Shown here piece after piece: positions 63,601 through 64,000 of a DNA stretch of 64,000 nt. The translations under genes and the position numbers were made by a program. Where the stretch lies: contig CAWCGF010000014.1 in NCBI GenBank assembly GCA_963794955.1, positions 32,663 through 96,662 of the forward strand, in the 5' to 3' direction. Source of the stretch: JAFDVL01 sp963794955. Its GTDB lineage: Bacteria; Acidobacteriota; Blastocatellia; RBC074. The notes below the pieces were generated by a model. That model did no database searches. It saw only the letters and a program-made list of their open reading frames with translations, and was not told the DNA's origin. Each line of letters opens with the position of its first letter. Positions within the stretch are counted from its first letter, which is position 1.

Positions 63601-63996
63601 TTGTTTGATCCACTCCGTCAGCAACGAAATTTCCTGTAGCGTGAGCGTGCGGCCTGAAGTCGCAGGCGGCATCCGCATATCCTGATCGGCGTGTGTGATA
63701 CGTTTGATAAGCTCGCTCTGCGCGGGCTGGCCTGCCATCACGGCACGACGCCCGCCACCGAGATCGGCTTTCATTCCCTCTTCCGAATCCAGCCGCAGCT
63801 TGATCTTTTTCGCAGGTGCATCCGGGCCGTGGCAGGCGAAACATTTGTCCGACAAAATCGGGCGGATGTCGCGATTGAAATCTATAGGGGAGGCTTGCTG
63901 TCCGTGCGAGATTTTCTCAGGTAAAAGGCTTACGGCAATGACAACGGTCAAGCTCGCGAACAGGACGATTTTGATAGATCGCACGAAGGTCTTCAT
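60631..63996 (-). CDS. planctomycete-type cytochrome protein (PSCyt1-DUF1549-LamG-DUF1553)
   Basis: 1121 residues. Signal peptide 1-32. PSCyt1 haem motif CFACHG at 52-57. DUF1549 (about 155-365, ending GCARCHNHKFDP, a second CxxCH). A LamG/concanavalin-like domain (about 480-680; GAIVTHMQDSAGEKDN). DUF1553 (about 800-1090). A coding insertion from a CCGCAAT repeat and a polypyrimidine run gives GGEEEKGRRRERENPQPAI, probably a disordered loop between domains. Likely outer-membrane or periplasmic, with an oxidative or polysaccharide-linked role. The ATG is 4 bases from the window edge, so upstream context is unknown. Confidence 0.87.
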   Translation of the reverse strand: MKTFVRSIKIVLFASLTVVIAVSLLPEKISHGQQASPIDFNRDIRPILSDKCFACHGPDAPAKKIKLRLDSEEGMKADLGGGRRAVMAGQPAQSELIKRITHADQDMRMPPATSGRTLTLQEISLLTEWIKQGAAWQSHWAFIKPARPALPAVKNKAWPKNPIDYFVLARLEQAGLQPAPEAERATLLRRLSFDLTGLPPTLKELDDFLNDQSPQAYEKVVDRLLASPRYGERMAFKWLDAARYADTNGYQIDGERSMWRWRDWVIDAFNKNKPFDQFTIEQLAGDLLPNATFEQRIATAFNRNHRINSEDGLIPEEYAVEYVVDRVDTTSTVFLGLTMGCARCHNHKFDPITQQEYYQLYAYFNSIPEDGRASNYGNSAPWIAAPTAAQQQRLKHLNEEIAQAEKRLDLLIKNNAEAVRRWEKSFAPAGHSQWFPSDNLVMQHALDENASLVIKDTVAKLDMAHPEQEIEVKPSEKKDDIGFKNGKPKAVAAPTGQGSAFDGQLFFDAGKLADFNFRDRMRDYKDQFTISVWFYPEAEQSGAIVTHMQDSAGEKDNHLPKGRGYGLFFNNGKVHFNLVSVWADDSFRVETAAPVTLKQWHHVVAMFDATEPYEKVQLFLDGQKQKLKINNPRLFRTFGDANANLRIGGGGGPEFRFKGMIDEVRVYKSLPDANDVAVLACPDSLEMIAALAPAQRTRAQQLKIIKAWLEAAAPAVVQATWQKLRTLKLQKPKLEAEFSTLMVMQEMPEPRPAYLLRRGAYDLPTERVARALPSALADAPLAKGEANNRLSLARWLVSAENPLTARVTVNRFWQMIFGIGLVKTAEDFGAQGELPSHPELLDWLACELRGGEEEKGRRRERENPQPAIHNPQWDVKALLKTIVLSATYQQSAKVTPQLLQRDPDNRLLAHAPRFRLPAEMIRDQALFVSGLLVEKRGGPSVKPYQPTGLWKDMTFSNMTNYPQDKGEGLWRRSLYTFWKRTILNPSMNVFDATAREFCNVRETRTNSPLQALNLMNDVTYVEAARLLAERMLTSGGSKPEVRLAWAFRALTARWPEQREQQTLLANLNAQLNYFRRYPQEAEKLLMLGEKRNVARLSAAELAAYATTASLLLNLDEVITKQ
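61380..61407. repeat. ATTGYGG x4 heptamer (CCGCAAT on coding strand) in PSD1 gene
   Basis: ATTGCGG, ATTGTGG, ATTGCGG, GTTGCGG. On the coding strand this is the same CCGCAAT unit as in the pseudopilin gene at 42.26 kb. A pyrimidine run follows (61408-61452), encoding the Glu/Arg-rich stretch. Confidence 0.85.
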
Positions 63997-64000
63997 ATTA

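Noticed and set aside
1..64000. CRISPR arrays, prophage, integrase or IS transposase
   Set aside because: No regularly spaced direct repeats, no phage or transposase motifs, and no att-like direct repeats were seen.

Overview
The window reads as chromosomal DNA from a Gram-negative, probably aerobic heterotroph. The best guess is an acidobacterium, perhaps of the Blastocatellia type. This rests on the gene mix: an Oar-like TonB receptor with a carboxypeptidase-regulatory domain, TPR proteins carrying the same domain, a planctomycete-type cytochrome (PSCyt1/DUF1549/DUF1553) protein, MacB-like permeases without an ATPase, and a secretin fused to a cohesin domain. The taxon is inferred from family knowledge, not from a marker gene. 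I saw no rRNA, tRNA, CRISPR array or IS transposase.

Layout. 0-5 kb: an hbd-type dehydrogenase, a four-helix-bundle protein, then a tightly packed hemH-lepB-hemY-L,D-transpeptidase operon. 5-8 kb: larC and an S41 peptidase. 8-16 kb: a TonB receptor with a secreted partner, a Gfo/Idh/MocA gene, a TPR protein, a MetE-like methyltransferase and a DinB/MPI-like protein. 16-18 kb: gamma-glutamyltransferase. 18-26 kb: a surface glycan or glycolipid block (HpnI-like transferase, methyltransferase, DegT aminotransferase, SDR epimerase, two GT2 and one GT39). 26-31 kb: an MFS transporter, a small GNAT-like protein and two FtsX/MacB permeases. 31-35 kb: a leftward group with a B12-binding radical SAM gene, a previously unlisted 54-residue Trp-rich ORF, YjbQ, UppS, and a winged-helix regulator coupled to a membrane protein. 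35.2-36.2 kb: a non-coding kilobase holding a strongly folded RNA candidate. 36-45 kb: a type II secretion/type IV pilus-like operon (F, E, D, two pseudopilins, PilM/GspL-like) and a cytochrome c lipoprotein. 45-64 kb: anti-sigma-like protein, a Weimberg-type dehydratase/dehydrogenase pair, an M16 peptidase, a tandem pair of small membrane proteins, endonuclease III, an ABC exporter, DUF6526, secreted proteins, an esterase-like hydrolase and the PSCyt1/PSD1 protein.

Three themes cut across the genes. First, short intergenic inverted repeats are frequent. Many are built from period-7 iterations, each locus using its own heptamer, and one heptamer (CCGCAAT) also lies inside two coding regions. 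Second, a dispersed palindrome with a GCAAACT/AGTTTGC core recurs in 5' leaders and twice inside larC, arranged like REP/BIME elements. Third, five genes are split by what looks in every case like one surplus base, so the five are either recent lesions or sequence errors.

The most intriguing possible new biology is (i) the 54-residue ORF with a W-N-W-S-R motif between yjbQ and the radical SAM gene, a conceivable peptide substrate, and (ii) the structured RNA at 35.49-35.87 kb. Both are inferences from sequence alone.
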